Source: FEN-987 sp964598845
Lineage (GTDB): Archaea > Thermoproteota > Bathyarchaeia > 40CM-2-53-6
Assembly: GCA_964598845.1 (NCBI GenBank)
Contig: CAZRDM010000008.1
Location: 1 to 64,000, forward strand
DNA: 64,000 nucleotides
Direction of reading: 5' to 3'
Under the pieces are notes generated by a model that searched no databases, had not been told where the DNA came from, and worked only from the letters and a program-made list of their open reading frames with translations. This document shows, one piece after another, positions 50,826-59,490 of this stretch. Position 1 is the stretch's first letter, and the number at the start of each line of letters is the position of its first letter. The position numbers were made by a program, and so were the translations under genes.

Positions 50826-53055
50826 AACTCTTTTCCGAAAGGACAATATTCGCGAGCATTTTTCGGTCGTAACCCAAGGGCAAGAGTAAACCCGCTAGGG
50901 CGTCCAGCAGAAGACGCATGTAGTCCTGTGCATCGTACTCGACTGTGCTGCCAATCAGTTCGCTTGGAAGGGCGGTTTTCCCACGGACTCTTCTTTGCAG
51001 TATGTAAGAGACGTTTTGCCCTGCGGTGATCTGTGCACCTTCGTGGAGTAGCTGTTTCGCAACAATGGCTTGCATCACGTTGTGTCTGTATTCAGCTGGA
51101 TTCTTTGAGAGTTGTTTGGTAATCAAAAGTTCGTCAGCAGTCACCTGTCCGTTATGGAGCCGGTCTATGTAGCGGTGAATCAGTCGAAATGCTCCTGGAA
51201 GGCGGTTGAGAAACTCTCCTCGGTTTCGTGCAGGGGCTAAGTAATCTATCACGTCATGTTGGCATTGCTTGATTATTGTAGGGGTATCTCGGCGTCGGTA
51301 CTCGATTCCTCGGAGTTTAATTTCTCCGTCTTTGAATACGCCATAATATCTGTTCAGAACAGGCAATTCATTGTGAACCTTCGAAGGGAGAAAGATAATC
51401 CAACGGTAAATTCCTTCGAAAGAGGCTGGAAGATCTAATCTCTCTTCGAGAGTCTCACATAAATCAACATAGTCCTCTTCGTTCGCGTCCTTTCTCGTCA
51501 ACCAAACGGAGTCAACGATTCCATGAACTACCGAGAACCCGTTCTCCTGCGCTATTTCAATCGTTTCACGAAGAACTTTCCGTGCAAAAGCACACACTGC
51601 TATATGTGCGTCAATCTTCCCAAACCGCGCATTCCGGTAACCCAAATAACCGAATGAGCAGACTAGAATCCATTTGAGTGCAGCTTGTCTTTGATCGTAA
51701 ATGCTTCTTAGAGCAGGATCGGTGTTCCTGCTTATGAGCGCCTTGTATTTTGCACGCTTTTGGAGTAGGATGCGTAGCGTGTGAGGCACTATTCCAATCT
51801 TCTTTTCGCACAGGTTGTAGTTCAGTTCCGGAACTTGTGTGCTGGTCTGGGCGCAACATCGGCAGGATATGCATTCAGGTGTAAGGTTGTACTTCATCAT
51901 GAGTGTGGGATATAATGACGCGAAGTCGATCTCGGCGACATTCTCGAAGAAGCCGATCTTTGGTTCTAATATGAAACCTCCACGGTCGGCTTTGAGGAGT
52001 TCCCATGCGCTCTTGAAGTTCTCAGGTTCATTCTTTTTCCATGGTATCAGGATGTGGCGGCGGAAGGCTTGGTACATCTGTAACGAAGTCATGTTGGTGC
52101 CTATGGTTTCTCGCGAAGCGCGGTGCAGAGGTGTGCGACATGTTCGAGCTACTTCAAAGAGACCATGAAGTCCACAATCTTCGTAAATAAAGTCGTTGCA
52201 TGTGTCTAGGTGAAGTCGGCCAAGTAAACGGCTTGACGTAGGCTTATAGTAGATGCGTCCGTACGAGAAGTACGTCTTACCCTGCTTGCGCGGTGGTTGC
52301 AGGTGTCTTCCTTCGCGGTCGAGGATTATTTGCGGTAACACTTGGTTCTGAAAGGCTCTGCGCACCAGGTAAGGAAAGATAAAGGCGTCGCCATTCTCTG
52401 TAAGGATAACGTCCGGATCTATCTCCCGGATCAATTTGACTAGTTCAAGTAATTTGTCAGCCTCAGACCCGCTGTTAATCTCTGTGAGTGTGTCGGACGC
52501 TTTGACAGTTATCGATTCAAGAGGGTCGTTATACGAAGAAATCTGTCCTGATTTCTTTACGCGAAGGGCAAGGCTTGCGCCTTTCAATGAGGGTATTTCA
52601 TATTGGCATGATTCCGCATCATCAAGTAATTTCCATTCTATCTGATCTCCGCTTTTTTGTGCGCGAACAAAGGCAAAGGGGAAGAGGTCCTTTTCGTATA
52701 GGTATAGTTGAGAGACTGGAATATCCACATTGAAAAGTCGCACATTCAGATGGTTCACGGAGTTGACGGTTCGCAGAAAAGAAGCGATATCATCCGTCTG
52801 CTGAAAAGTTAAACGAAGAACCTTAGACCGTTCAAAATCACTGGGACTTATGTATTTGTAATCGATTGCCTGCTCGATGTCGGAGAGATCATGATTCTTG
52901 AGAAAAACTGTTAGATTTGCTGGTTTTCTACTGTACGCGTAGATACTTGGATGCCATGGGTCGTGTAAACGGATGGGGCGACCTCCACGCGTTATGAGCC
53001 AAACAACCATTCCCCCTTGAGGAGCAGGGTAGAGGTCGAAGAGCCAGCCTTCCAA
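50794..53055 (-). CDS. family-B DNA polymerase lacking the exonuclease site
   Basis: A 753-residue divergent family-B polymerase. Motif A EIDFASLYPTLMMKYN keeps the catalytic Asp (about 377). Motif B reads KWILVCSFGYLGY (about 461-473). Motif C is HGIVDS (about 511-516): the first Asp of DTDS is Ile, the second is kept. The exonuclease motifs are eroded: no DxE near 160, and Exo II reads NGDAFIFPYL with Ile for the Asp. It looks like a polymerase without proofreading, possibly for damage bypass, akin in spirit to archaeal PolB2. TTG start. Second gene after the RecA-like gene, 27-base gap. Confidence 0.85.
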   Translation of the reverse strand: MEGWLFDLYPAPQGGMVVWLITRGGRPIRLHDPWHPSIYAYSRKPANLTVFLKNHDLSDIEQAIDYKYISPSDFERSKVLRLTFQQTDDIASFLRTVNSVNHLNVRLFNVDIPVSQLYLYEKDLFPFAFVRAQKSGDQIEWKLLDDAESCQYEIPSLKGASLALRVKKSGQISSYNDPLESITVKASDTLTEINSGSEADKLLELVKLIREIDPDVILTENGDAFIFPYLVRRAFQNQVLPQIILDREGRHLQPPRKQGKTYFSYGRIYYKPTSSRLLGRLHLDTCNDFIYEDCGLHGLFEVARTCRTPLHRASRETIGTNMTSLQMYQAFRRHILIPWKKNEPENFKSAWELLKADRGGFILEPKIGFFENVAEIDFASLYPTLMMKYNLTPECISCRCCAQTSTQVPELNYNLCEKKIGIVPHTLRILLQKRAKYKALISRNTDPALRSIYDQRQAALKWILVCSFGYLGYRNARFGKIDAHIAVCAFARKVLRETIEIAQENGFSVVHGIVDSVWLTRKDANEEDYVDLCETLEERLDLPASFEGIYRWIIFLPSKVHNELPVLNRYYGVFKDGEIKLRGIEYRRRDTPTIIKQCQHDVIDYLAPARNRGEFLNRLPGAFRLIHRYIDRLHNGQVTADELLITKQLSKNPAEYRHNVMQAIVAKQLLHEGAQITAGQNVSYILQRRVRGKTALPSELIGSTVEYDAQDYMRLLLDALAGLLLPLGYDRKMLANIVLSEKSSSQQFVSQSL

Positions 53056-53082
53056 AACAGCACGCCGTCAAGTATTGGCAAA

Positions 53083-54162
53083 TCAGGTGAGGAGGATTGT
53101 GCGTTGAGTCCGACTCAGCTGAGGGGTACCGTAGTCATCCAGCATTAGTGTCGTGTGCTGTTTGGCAGGATGCTTCTCAAGTACGAGTTCCAACTTGCGA
53201 TTGGCTCGCTCAACTTTCAACACAACCTGTGCACGGCTCGCAAGGAACTGGCGGAGGTAGGTATCGCGATTATCTTTCTTTGCGCGACAACTTGCAATAA
53301 TAGCTAAATCGTTTTCCCGAGCAAATTGAACCAAGAAACCTGAGAGAAAGTTAACAATCTGTTTTGCTTCCTTCAAGTTAAGATCAGGATCCAAGAACAT
53401 GTCCAGGAGATTTGCGATAACTACGAGCCGGATCCTTTCTTCGCTGAGGAGTTCGGGCAGTTTCTCAACAATTAGATTCACGAGTTGATAGCATGTGAAG
53501 GCGCGTGAGATTCTAATCCTGCGGAGTATTTCATCTCGGTCTAATTGTAGTGTGGTCGCGTAGTTGGCAATATGGTAGGCATCAAACGTGTTTCCACCAT
53601 CTATGAAAACGCTTGACGAATTGAATCCTCCGGCGGTAATTGGTAGTTGCGAACGAACACAAAGTTGTTCAGCAATAGCTTGACACACCTTCCCGCCATA
53701 TAGAACAGTCAACTGACGAACATGTACACCTCCGCACAACTGATCGAGAAAGTTGTCGCCAAAACTCAGATGAGAACTATCATGTTGTGGCGTCCTCTCA
53801 AGAACAGCTGTTGGTTTGTTGTGTTGCCACAATTCCTCGTTCGGAAGAGAGTTTCGCATTACTTTATGCAGCGCAATATTTCGTTGTGTGGTGTCTACTT
53901 CGAGCAGATTGTTCGGCAGTCGAACATAGAGAGCACGACATCGAAGTGACTCCTCTAACCTGAGATGGCAGATGGGGCACTCGTCAACTATTCTATACAG
54001 GAAACTATGTCGAGAGTCCAATCTGCTGTGAAGAGCCAAGACTGAACTGCAAACATCGCAATAGTAGATGTACACACGCTTCTTTGGGTATTCTTCTAAG
54101 CTAGGCTGATCGCCAGACCATCGCTCAAGTTCATAGAGTTGTCTAATCTCATGCGCGCCCAT
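53083..54162 (-). CDS. RecA/RadA-like protein with zinc ribbon and degenerate P-loop
   Basis: About 359 residues. The N-terminal part carries CDVC (35-38) and CPIC (62-65), a zinc ribbon. From about residue 132 the RadA fold is recognisable: LSFGDNFLDQLCGGVHVRQLTVLYGG, then SSVFIDGGNTFDAYHIANYA and RIRISRAFTCYQLVNLI. The Walker A GxxxxGK[ST] is reduced to YGGKVCQ, and the Walker B Asp is replaced (LVVIANLLD), so ATP hydrolysis is unlikely. It precedes the exonuclease-less polymerase on the same strand, suggesting a structural partner. ATG 54162 is chosen; ATG 54207 is possible. Confidence 0.8.
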   Translation of the reverse strand: MGAHEIRQLYELERWSGDQPSLEEYPKKRVYIYYCDVCSSVLALHSRLDSRHSFLYRIVDECPICHLRLEESLRCRALYVRLPNNLLEVDTTQRNIALHKVMRNSLPNEELWQHNKPTAVLERTPQHDSSHLSFGDNFLDQLCGGVHVRQLTVLYGGKVCQAIAEQLCVRSQLPITAGGFNSSSVFIDGGNTFDAYHIANYATTLQLDRDEILRRIRISRAFTCYQLVNLIVEKLPELLSEERIRLVVIANLLDMFLDPDLNLKEAKQIVNFLSGFLVQFARENDLAIIASCRAKKDNRDTYLRQFLASRAQVVLKVERANRKLELVLEKHPAKQHTTLMLDDYGTPQLSRTQRTILLT

Positions 54163-54383
54163 GATTACGGATGCGCAGCTAGAATTGAAGAATAGTGTAA
54201 GCTGCATGCTACATGGAGTGAGGTGGATCAAACTATCATGCGCTCTACCTTTGAAAAGTCAAGTCGTCCCGTGCTGATGATTAAGCATCAACAAGTGGGT
54301 GTGTCCTCTCCAAGAGGGTGCTATACTAATAAGAACACGGCAGGAAGCGAAGATGAAATGGTGCTCCACGTAAGGATTTGCCT

Positions 54384-56525
54384 ATGTCAAAGTCTAGAGC
54401 CCAGCTCAAGGAATTTGGCTCGCTTCCGATCGCCTGGTTGAGTGACGGAAGACTAAGGACAAGCATTCTGCTTAGGCAGGAGGCTGCAAGGAAGGGTAGG
54501 TCCCAAGAAGCACTCAGGTATCTCTTGCATGAACGTTTCTCTCCTCATGTTGTTGTCTCTCACTTTCCGAAGCTGAGCGAACCTGATAGCGAGATGCTGA
54601 CTAGAGCTTCAGATGACTATTTGCGGTGTGTCCTTGCCAAGAGCATCTCTGAGGTTTACAGGAAGATTACGCCGAAGTACCGCAACGAAGCGGCTAGAAA
54701 GCAGTTTTTCAAACGGCTTTTCGAGATCGCTGAGGCCCTACATCTCTCTGAATCAACGCAGCGACTGCGCGAGGTGATTGCCCCCTCACAGATGGATGAT
54801 GCAATGATGTGGGTGCACTCGGAGTTTGAACGGCTAGCAGGAGAAAAAGTCGATCTCGCATCCGAATACAGCTCTCGGCTTACGAGCGCTAGAGTCGAGT
54901 TCAAGTCGATAATGAGACAGTTGGAGAATCTGATAGGGATAAACTGGCAACAGAGTGAGCGATATCGAGGAACGCTTATCATCAATTCCTTTTTTCCACC
55001 TAGTCTGACTGAGAGCGAGGAGACTTGGAGGTGGGGAGCTCAATGGTACCCCGAAGAGGGGATTCTCAATCTTAACCCGCCATTATTGTTTTTCGACATT
55101 TTCCGCAGAGGTGTTCTGGCTCGTGAGGCTGCGATACTTCTCTCACCTCTCAATCTAGAAAACATGCCCGATGCGCCAAGAGTTCTATGCGAACAAGCTG
55201 AGTATCTGGCCTATCGGTTGTTCGAACGCAAGAACGACAGAGAACTCTGGTCTGAAAGCAGACACGGCCTTAGACAGAAGACACGCTTCCGTGGCCATGA
55301 ACTTGTCGAATTCTTTGAATTTTACGAGATGATGGTAGGTGATTCAATCTACAAGGAGATATGGTCGAGACTCAAGGAGTTCGGGACTGCTCGACTCACG
55401 ATTACAGACTACTACGTGATGCTTAACACTCTAGCCTCAAGACCAACTAACCCCAAGTTCGACGAGACTGAGTTGCGTCTGCTCGATCTCTTGTCGAAAA
55501 GGCCAGATGTCAGACCTGGGGAAGCCGCGCGTTTAATAGGTGTGAGCATACCAACCGCCATGAAAGCCATTCGAGACCTATCACGCAAGGCTGGGCTACG
55601 ATTCACTATCATTGCGGATATGAAAAGACTAGGCCTCGTGGAGAACTTGGTTTTGCTTAACACGAGCAAGCAAGCTGAAGTTCTACGGGTTCTAACCCGC
55701 TTCCCCTTCTGCCGCCAAGTCTTCCGAGCATATGGAACCTTCGATCTGCTTTCTGTCTTCGACATACCTGCTGAACGAACTGAGTTTACGCAAGACTTCC
55801 TGCACAGAATGGTCGCTAGAGATCTTGTCAGAAACTACAAGATGCTCAATCTCAACAGGGATCTTCAAGCAGTGAACTTCGATCATTATGATCCAGTTCA
55901 GAAACGATGGGATATTCACTGGGATACTTGGGGCGTCACTCTGCGTGAAGATCTCTCAGCCGGCGAATCAGTTAACTTAGACTACCCAGGTGAAAGCGAG
56001 AGGTTTCGATTTGACAGGCTAGACCTCAATATACTGTCAAACCTGCAAGTCGACTGCAGAACACCATTCTCCACGATGGCTCGATCACTAGGGGTTTCTG
56101 GAGCCTACATAGGGAAGAAGGTCGCGAGGATGATGCGCGAACATCTGTTGAGATACGCGCTTTGGCCGCTCAAGATAGGCGCGGAGGATTGGGGTGTTGT
56201 TGGTTTGTCATGCTCGAAGGAAACGGCAAGCGTTCTAGCCCGACATGTCTCAGAATTGCCGGCGTGGCGAGGAGGAATTGTAAGCGGAGATTTCAACGGA
56301 ATATTAGCAATAGTATGGGCTCCGAACGGAGAGCTAAAGCAACTTTTCAAGGCAATAGATGATAGAGTTGTGAGAACAGGATTCGCGCACGTCGAGTGCC
56401 TTAATGCAGTTGGGGAATGGGTGCTCGCAAGATGGCTGCCAGTCGAACCAGAGCCTTGGCAACTGTGCACGGAGGACGGCAAATGGCTATTTGATGAACA
56501 GCGTTACCATTCGCTGCTAAGCTAG
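54384..56525 (+). CDS. large double winged-helix (Lrp/AsnC-like) transcription regulator
   Basis: A 713-residue protein. The N-terminal half (to about 370) is helical with no known family. At about 375-430 an HTH (LLDLLSKRPDVRPGEAARLIGVSIPTAMKAIRDL) is followed by an Lrp-like region. A second HTH lies at about 540-590 (LDLNILSNLQVDCRTPFSTMARSLGVSGAYIGKKV) with another ligand-like segment. It is divergent from the RecA-like/polymerase pair across 220 bases, so it may control it (inference). A TATA-like CTATACTAAT at about 54321-54330 precedes it. ATG 54384 preferred over TTG 54378. Confidence 0.75.
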   Translation: MSKSRAQLKEFGSLPIAWLSDGRLRTSILLRQEAARKGRSQEALRYLLHERFSPHVVVSHFPKLSEPDSEMLTRASDDYLRCVLAKSISEVYRKITPKYRNEAARKQFFKRLFEIAEALHLSESTQRLREVIAPSQMDDAMMWVHSEFERLAGEKVDLASEYSSRLTSARVEFKSIMRQLENLIGINWQQSERYRGTLIINSFFPPSLTESEETWRWGAQWYPEEGILNLNPPLLFFDIFRRGVLAREAAILLSPLNLENMPDAPRVLCEQAEYLAYRLFERKNDRELWSESRHGLRQKTRFRGHELVEFFEFYEMMVGDSIYKEIWSRLKEFGTARLTITDYYVMLNTLASRPTNPKFDETELRLLDLLSKRPDVRPGEAARLIGVSIPTAMKAIRDLSRKAGLRFTIIADMKRLGLVENLVLLNTSKQAEVLRVLTRFPFCRQVFRAYGTFDLLSVFDIPAERTEFTQDFLHRMVARDLVRNYKMLNLNRDLQAVNFDHYDPVQKRWDIHWDTWGVTLREDLSAGESVNLDYPGESERFRFDRLDLNILSNLQVDCRTPFSTMARSLGVSGAYIGKKVARMMREHLLRYALWPLKIGAEDWGVVGLSCSKETASVLARHVSELPAWRGGIVSGDFNGILAIVWAPNGELKQLFKAIDDRVVRTGFAHVECLNAVGEWVLARWLPVEPEPWQLCTEDGKWLFDEQRYHSLLS

Positions 56526-56585
56526 GCTTTTTCGAGAAAGCGCGAAGAAAAAAGAAAAGGGGAATGGCGACTTCCAGGTTTCCAT

Positions 56586-56708
56586 TTACCATGGTCGCGG
56601 TGGATCCCAGTAAGCCGCTTCGTCGTTCTCCTTGCTTTCCATTACAGCACGCTCCCGGAATCCGCTCCCATACAATCGTTTCTTAACACTTGTCGGTTTG
56701 ATGCTCAC
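56586..56708 (-). CDS. 40-residue small protein of unknown function
   Basis: From GTG 56708 to TAA 56586: MSIKPTSVKKRLYGSGF, then an acidic part (ESKENDEAA) and a striking aromatic/proline end YWDPPRPW. A TATA-like TTTAAA lies about 15-20 bases upstream of GTG, so a leaderless start at a later TTG or ATG is possible. It is between the regulator and meaB, on the meaB strand. I do not recognise the family; the non-random ending suggests a genuine peptide. Confidence 0.4.
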   Translation of the reverse strand: MSIKPTSVKKRLYGSGFRERAVMESKENDEAAYWDPPRPW

Positions 56709-56764
56709 GTTGCCGCTAAATTGTTTAAAGATTTGAGCCTAGGAGGTCTCGACTTTGCGTAGTT

Positions 56765-57757
56765 CTAAACAGTAGAACTGCGCTTTTCCGGCTCAGTCAT
56801 CCTTCTCAGTATTCTGCGCGCCGCAGTGTAGGGATCTATTCTGTGAGCTTGGACTTGTGCAAGAAGTTTCTGGAATCTAACGGTCGCCGCGATTTCTTCG
56901 AGTACTACATCCTCGAAGTATCGCTTGGTTGCATCTAACAGGTCGCGACGAAGCCGTTGGCTCGTGACGCTTTCAACTTGCTCGGAATCCTTAACATATT
57001 TTGAATGTTGATCTATTGCTTGAATGAGTGCGGTTACACCATCACCGGATGTGGCGATCGTTTTAAGCACGGCGGGACGCCATCCTTTGACGGCATCGGC
57101 CATCATGATTGTTGATTGAATCTCCTGCGTCGTTCGATCAGCATTATCTCTGTCAGCCTTGTTAACCACGAAGATATCGCCGATCTCCATGATCCCGGCC
57201 TTCAATGCTTGGATCTCGTCCCCTAGGCCGGGTGCGGTCATAACAACTGTGGTATGGACTAGATTCTTCACATTAACATCCGACTGACCGGCTCCGGCCG
57301 TCTCCACTATCACGAAGTCGATTGCAGACGCGTCCAGAATGCGAATCAAGTCTTCTGTCGCATGTGCGATGCCTCCGGCGTGACCTCGGGTAGCCATGCT
57401 ACGGATGAACACCTTAGGATCAGCGGCTAGTTCAGTCATTCTGACTCGGTCGCCGAGCAGAGCTCCGCCTGTTACCTGACTCGATGGATCAACTGCAACG
57501 ATGCCCACACTCGCCCCTCTCTCCTTGAACCTTTTGGCAAGCTGGGCAATGAGCGTGCTTTTTCCACAACCCGGAGGGCCAGTTACTCCAATTATGTGGG
57601 CTTTTCCTGTCAGCCAATAGAGGCTCGAGAGAATCCTAATCCTTGCAGGCGGATCGTTTTCCGCCATCGACATAAGCTGAGAGATGGCACGTCTGTCTCC
57701 TCGTAGGAGTCTTCGAATCAATCCGTTCATCAATGAGTTGGATGTTGGTTTCGGCAA
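56765..57757 (-). CDS. meaB: methylmalonyl-CoA mutase-associated GTPase MeaB
   Basis: A 330-residue G3E-type GTPase that loads and protects the cobalamin of acyl-CoA mutases. Motifs are GVTGPPGCGKST (P-loop), VAVDPSSQVTGGALLGDR, RSMATRGHAGG, VETAGAGQSDV and VNKADRDN. It follows the mutase large subunit gene by 24 bases on the same strand. Start TTG 57757, with an internal ATG (57730) as alternative. Confidence 0.95.
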   Translation of the reverse strand: MPKPTSNSLMNGLIRRLLRGDRRAISQLMSMAENDPPARIRILSSLYWLTGKAHIIGVTGPPGCGKSTLIAQLAKRFKERGASVGIVAVDPSSQVTGGALLGDRVRMTELAADPKVFIRSMATRGHAGGIAHATEDLIRILDASAIDFVIVETAGAGQSDVNVKNLVHTTVVMTAPGLGDEIQALKAGIMEIGDIFVVNKADRDNADRTTQEIQSTIMMADAVKGWRPAVLKTIATSGDGVTALIQAIDQHSKYVKDSEQVESVTSQRLRRDLLDATKRYFEDVVLEEIAATVRFQKLLAQVQAHRIDPYTAARRILRRMTEPEKRSSTV

Positions 57758-57781
57758 GACTTTCTTGACTCCTCGACTCTG

Positions 57782-59365
57782 CTAGAAAGCTGCTTTCGGT
57801 CGGAAATCGCCGAAAATCTCTCTTAACACACTGCTGATTTCGCCAGTCGTCGCCTTGGCTCTGACAGCTTCAATTATTGGACGCATCACATTTTCTTCGC
57901 TGTCTAACGCCCTCCTGAGCTTGTCTAGGTTTTGTTGAGTCTTTCTATTGTTCCGACGTCGCTTTAGAATCCTTACTCGGGATATTTGTCGCCTCACGGT
58001 CAAGGGATCTATCTTGTGTACCTTAATTCGATAGGCTTCGTTGTCCATGTAGAGGTTTACGCCTACGATTTTCTTCCTGCCGGATTCAATGTCAAGTTGT
58101 TGTCTGAAGGCATTTTCGCGGATATGCGTCTGAATGTAGCCTCTGAGAATTGCGTCCACGGCGCCTCCAAGCTTACCGATGCGATTCAGCTCTTCGAACA
58201 CAGAATCCTCGATACGCTTTGTGAGGTATTCGAGGTAGTAGCTACCTCCGAGGGGGTCGGCAGTGTTTGTGACGCCTGTTTCGTGCGCGATGATCTGCTG
58301 AGTTCGAAGAGCGATCTTGACAGATTCTTCTGTTGGTAGCGAGACTGCTTCGTCAAGTGAGTTCGTGTGGAGAGATTGTGTTCCACCGAGCACTGCTGCC
58401 ATGGCCTGAATGGCCACTCGAACCACGTTATTCTGCGGTTGTTGGGCCGTCAGAGTTTCACCGCTCGTCTGTGTGTGAAAGCGAAGCTTCATGGATTCAG
58501 GGTTGCTGGCGTGATATTGGTCTCTCATAATGCGGGCCCATATCCGGCGCGCTGCCCGAAATTTTGCGATCTCCTCAAGAAAGTCGCTGTGACAGGCGAA
58601 GAAGAATGACAAGCGCGGGGCGAATTTATCGATCTTCAAGCCTCGTTCGATGCAGGCGTTCAGGTATGCCTTTGCATTCGCAAACGCAAAGGCCAGTTCT
58701 TGTATTGCGTTTGCTCCGGCCTCTCGTATGTGATAACCGCTTATGCTAATGGGATGCCACAGGGGCATCTCCTCTGCGCAGAATTCGATGATGTCTACGG
58801 CAAGCTTCAGCGAAGGCTCGGGTGGGAAAATATAGGTGTTCCGGGCAATGTACTCCTTCAAGATATCATTCTGCGTAGTTCCGCGAAGCGCTCTCAAGGG
58901 CGCTCCCTGAGTCAGGCCAACAACAGCGTACATTGCCAGCATGATCGAGGCCGTGGCGTTAATTGTCATTGATGTACTTACGTCGGCAAGGGGGATTTCA
59001 CGAAACAGAATCTGCATATCTTCAATTGAACTTACCGGAACACCTACACGGCCAACCTCCCCTTCAGCCCGTTGACTATCGGAGTCGTAACCTAATTGAG
59101 TGGGCAGATCGAATGCCACGCTAAGGCCCGTTTGGCCTTGTTTGATGAGGAATCTGAAGCGTCGGTTCGTAGCTTCCGCGCTTCCAAATCCCGTGTATTG
59201 ACGCATAGTCCATAACCGGGCGCGGTACATTTGCGGATAGATGCCGCGGGTGAAAGGAAAATTGCCAGGATCACCCAAGTCGCGAGGATTGAGCTTGAAG
59301 TCCTTAGCTCGATAGACTCCTTTGATTGGAACACTCGAACCTGTCTTCAATCTAAAGTGGCTCAA
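57782..59365 (-). CDS. mcmA1: methylmalonyl-CoA mutase, large (catalytic) subunit
   Basis: A 527-residue TIM-barrel subunit without the B12 domain, which is encoded separately at 61288-61771. The substrate-binding residues of true methylmalonyl-CoA mutases are present: Tyr43 (YPQMY), Arg50 and Tyr57 in ARLWTMRQYTGF, and Arg175 in EYIARNTYIF. GYHIREAGANAIQELAF and FFFACHSDFLEEIAKFRAARRIW are typical. It interconverts methylmalonyl-CoA and succinyl-CoA for propionate or branched-chain catabolism. Divergent from the second large subunit. Confidence 0.95.
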   Translation of the reverse strand: MSHFRLKTGSSVPIKGVYRAKDFKLNPRDLGDPGNFPFTRGIYPQMYRARLWTMRQYTGFGSAEATNRRFRFLIKQGQTGLSVAFDLPTQLGYDSDSQRAEGEVGRVGVPVSSIEDMQILFREIPLADVSTSMTINATASIMLAMYAVVGLTQGAPLRALRGTTQNDILKEYIARNTYIFPPEPSLKLAVDIIEFCAEEMPLWHPISISGYHIREAGANAIQELAFAFANAKAYLNACIERGLKIDKFAPRLSFFFACHSDFLEEIAKFRAARRIWARIMRDQYHASNPESMKLRFHTQTSGETLTAQQPQNNVVRVAIQAMAAVLGGTQSLHTNSLDEAVSLPTEESVKIALRTQQIIAHETGVTNTADPLGGSYYLEYLTKRIEDSVFEELNRIGKLGGAVDAILRGYIQTHIRENAFRQQLDIESGRKKIVGVNLYMDNEAYRIKVHKIDPLTVRRQISRVRILKRRRNNRKTQQNLDKLRRALDSEENVMRPIIEAVRAKATTGEISSVLREIFGDFRPKAAF

Positions 59366-59490
59366 ACCTGTAGGTCATCTCCGCCTTACTGAGTCACGAA
59401 TAGGGCTTCCATTCAAAAAGCATTCAGGTAGCCAAAAGAAGATTTAACTGCGTTTTCTGCGAACCTGCACTATTCCAAGCGTGATCGGTC

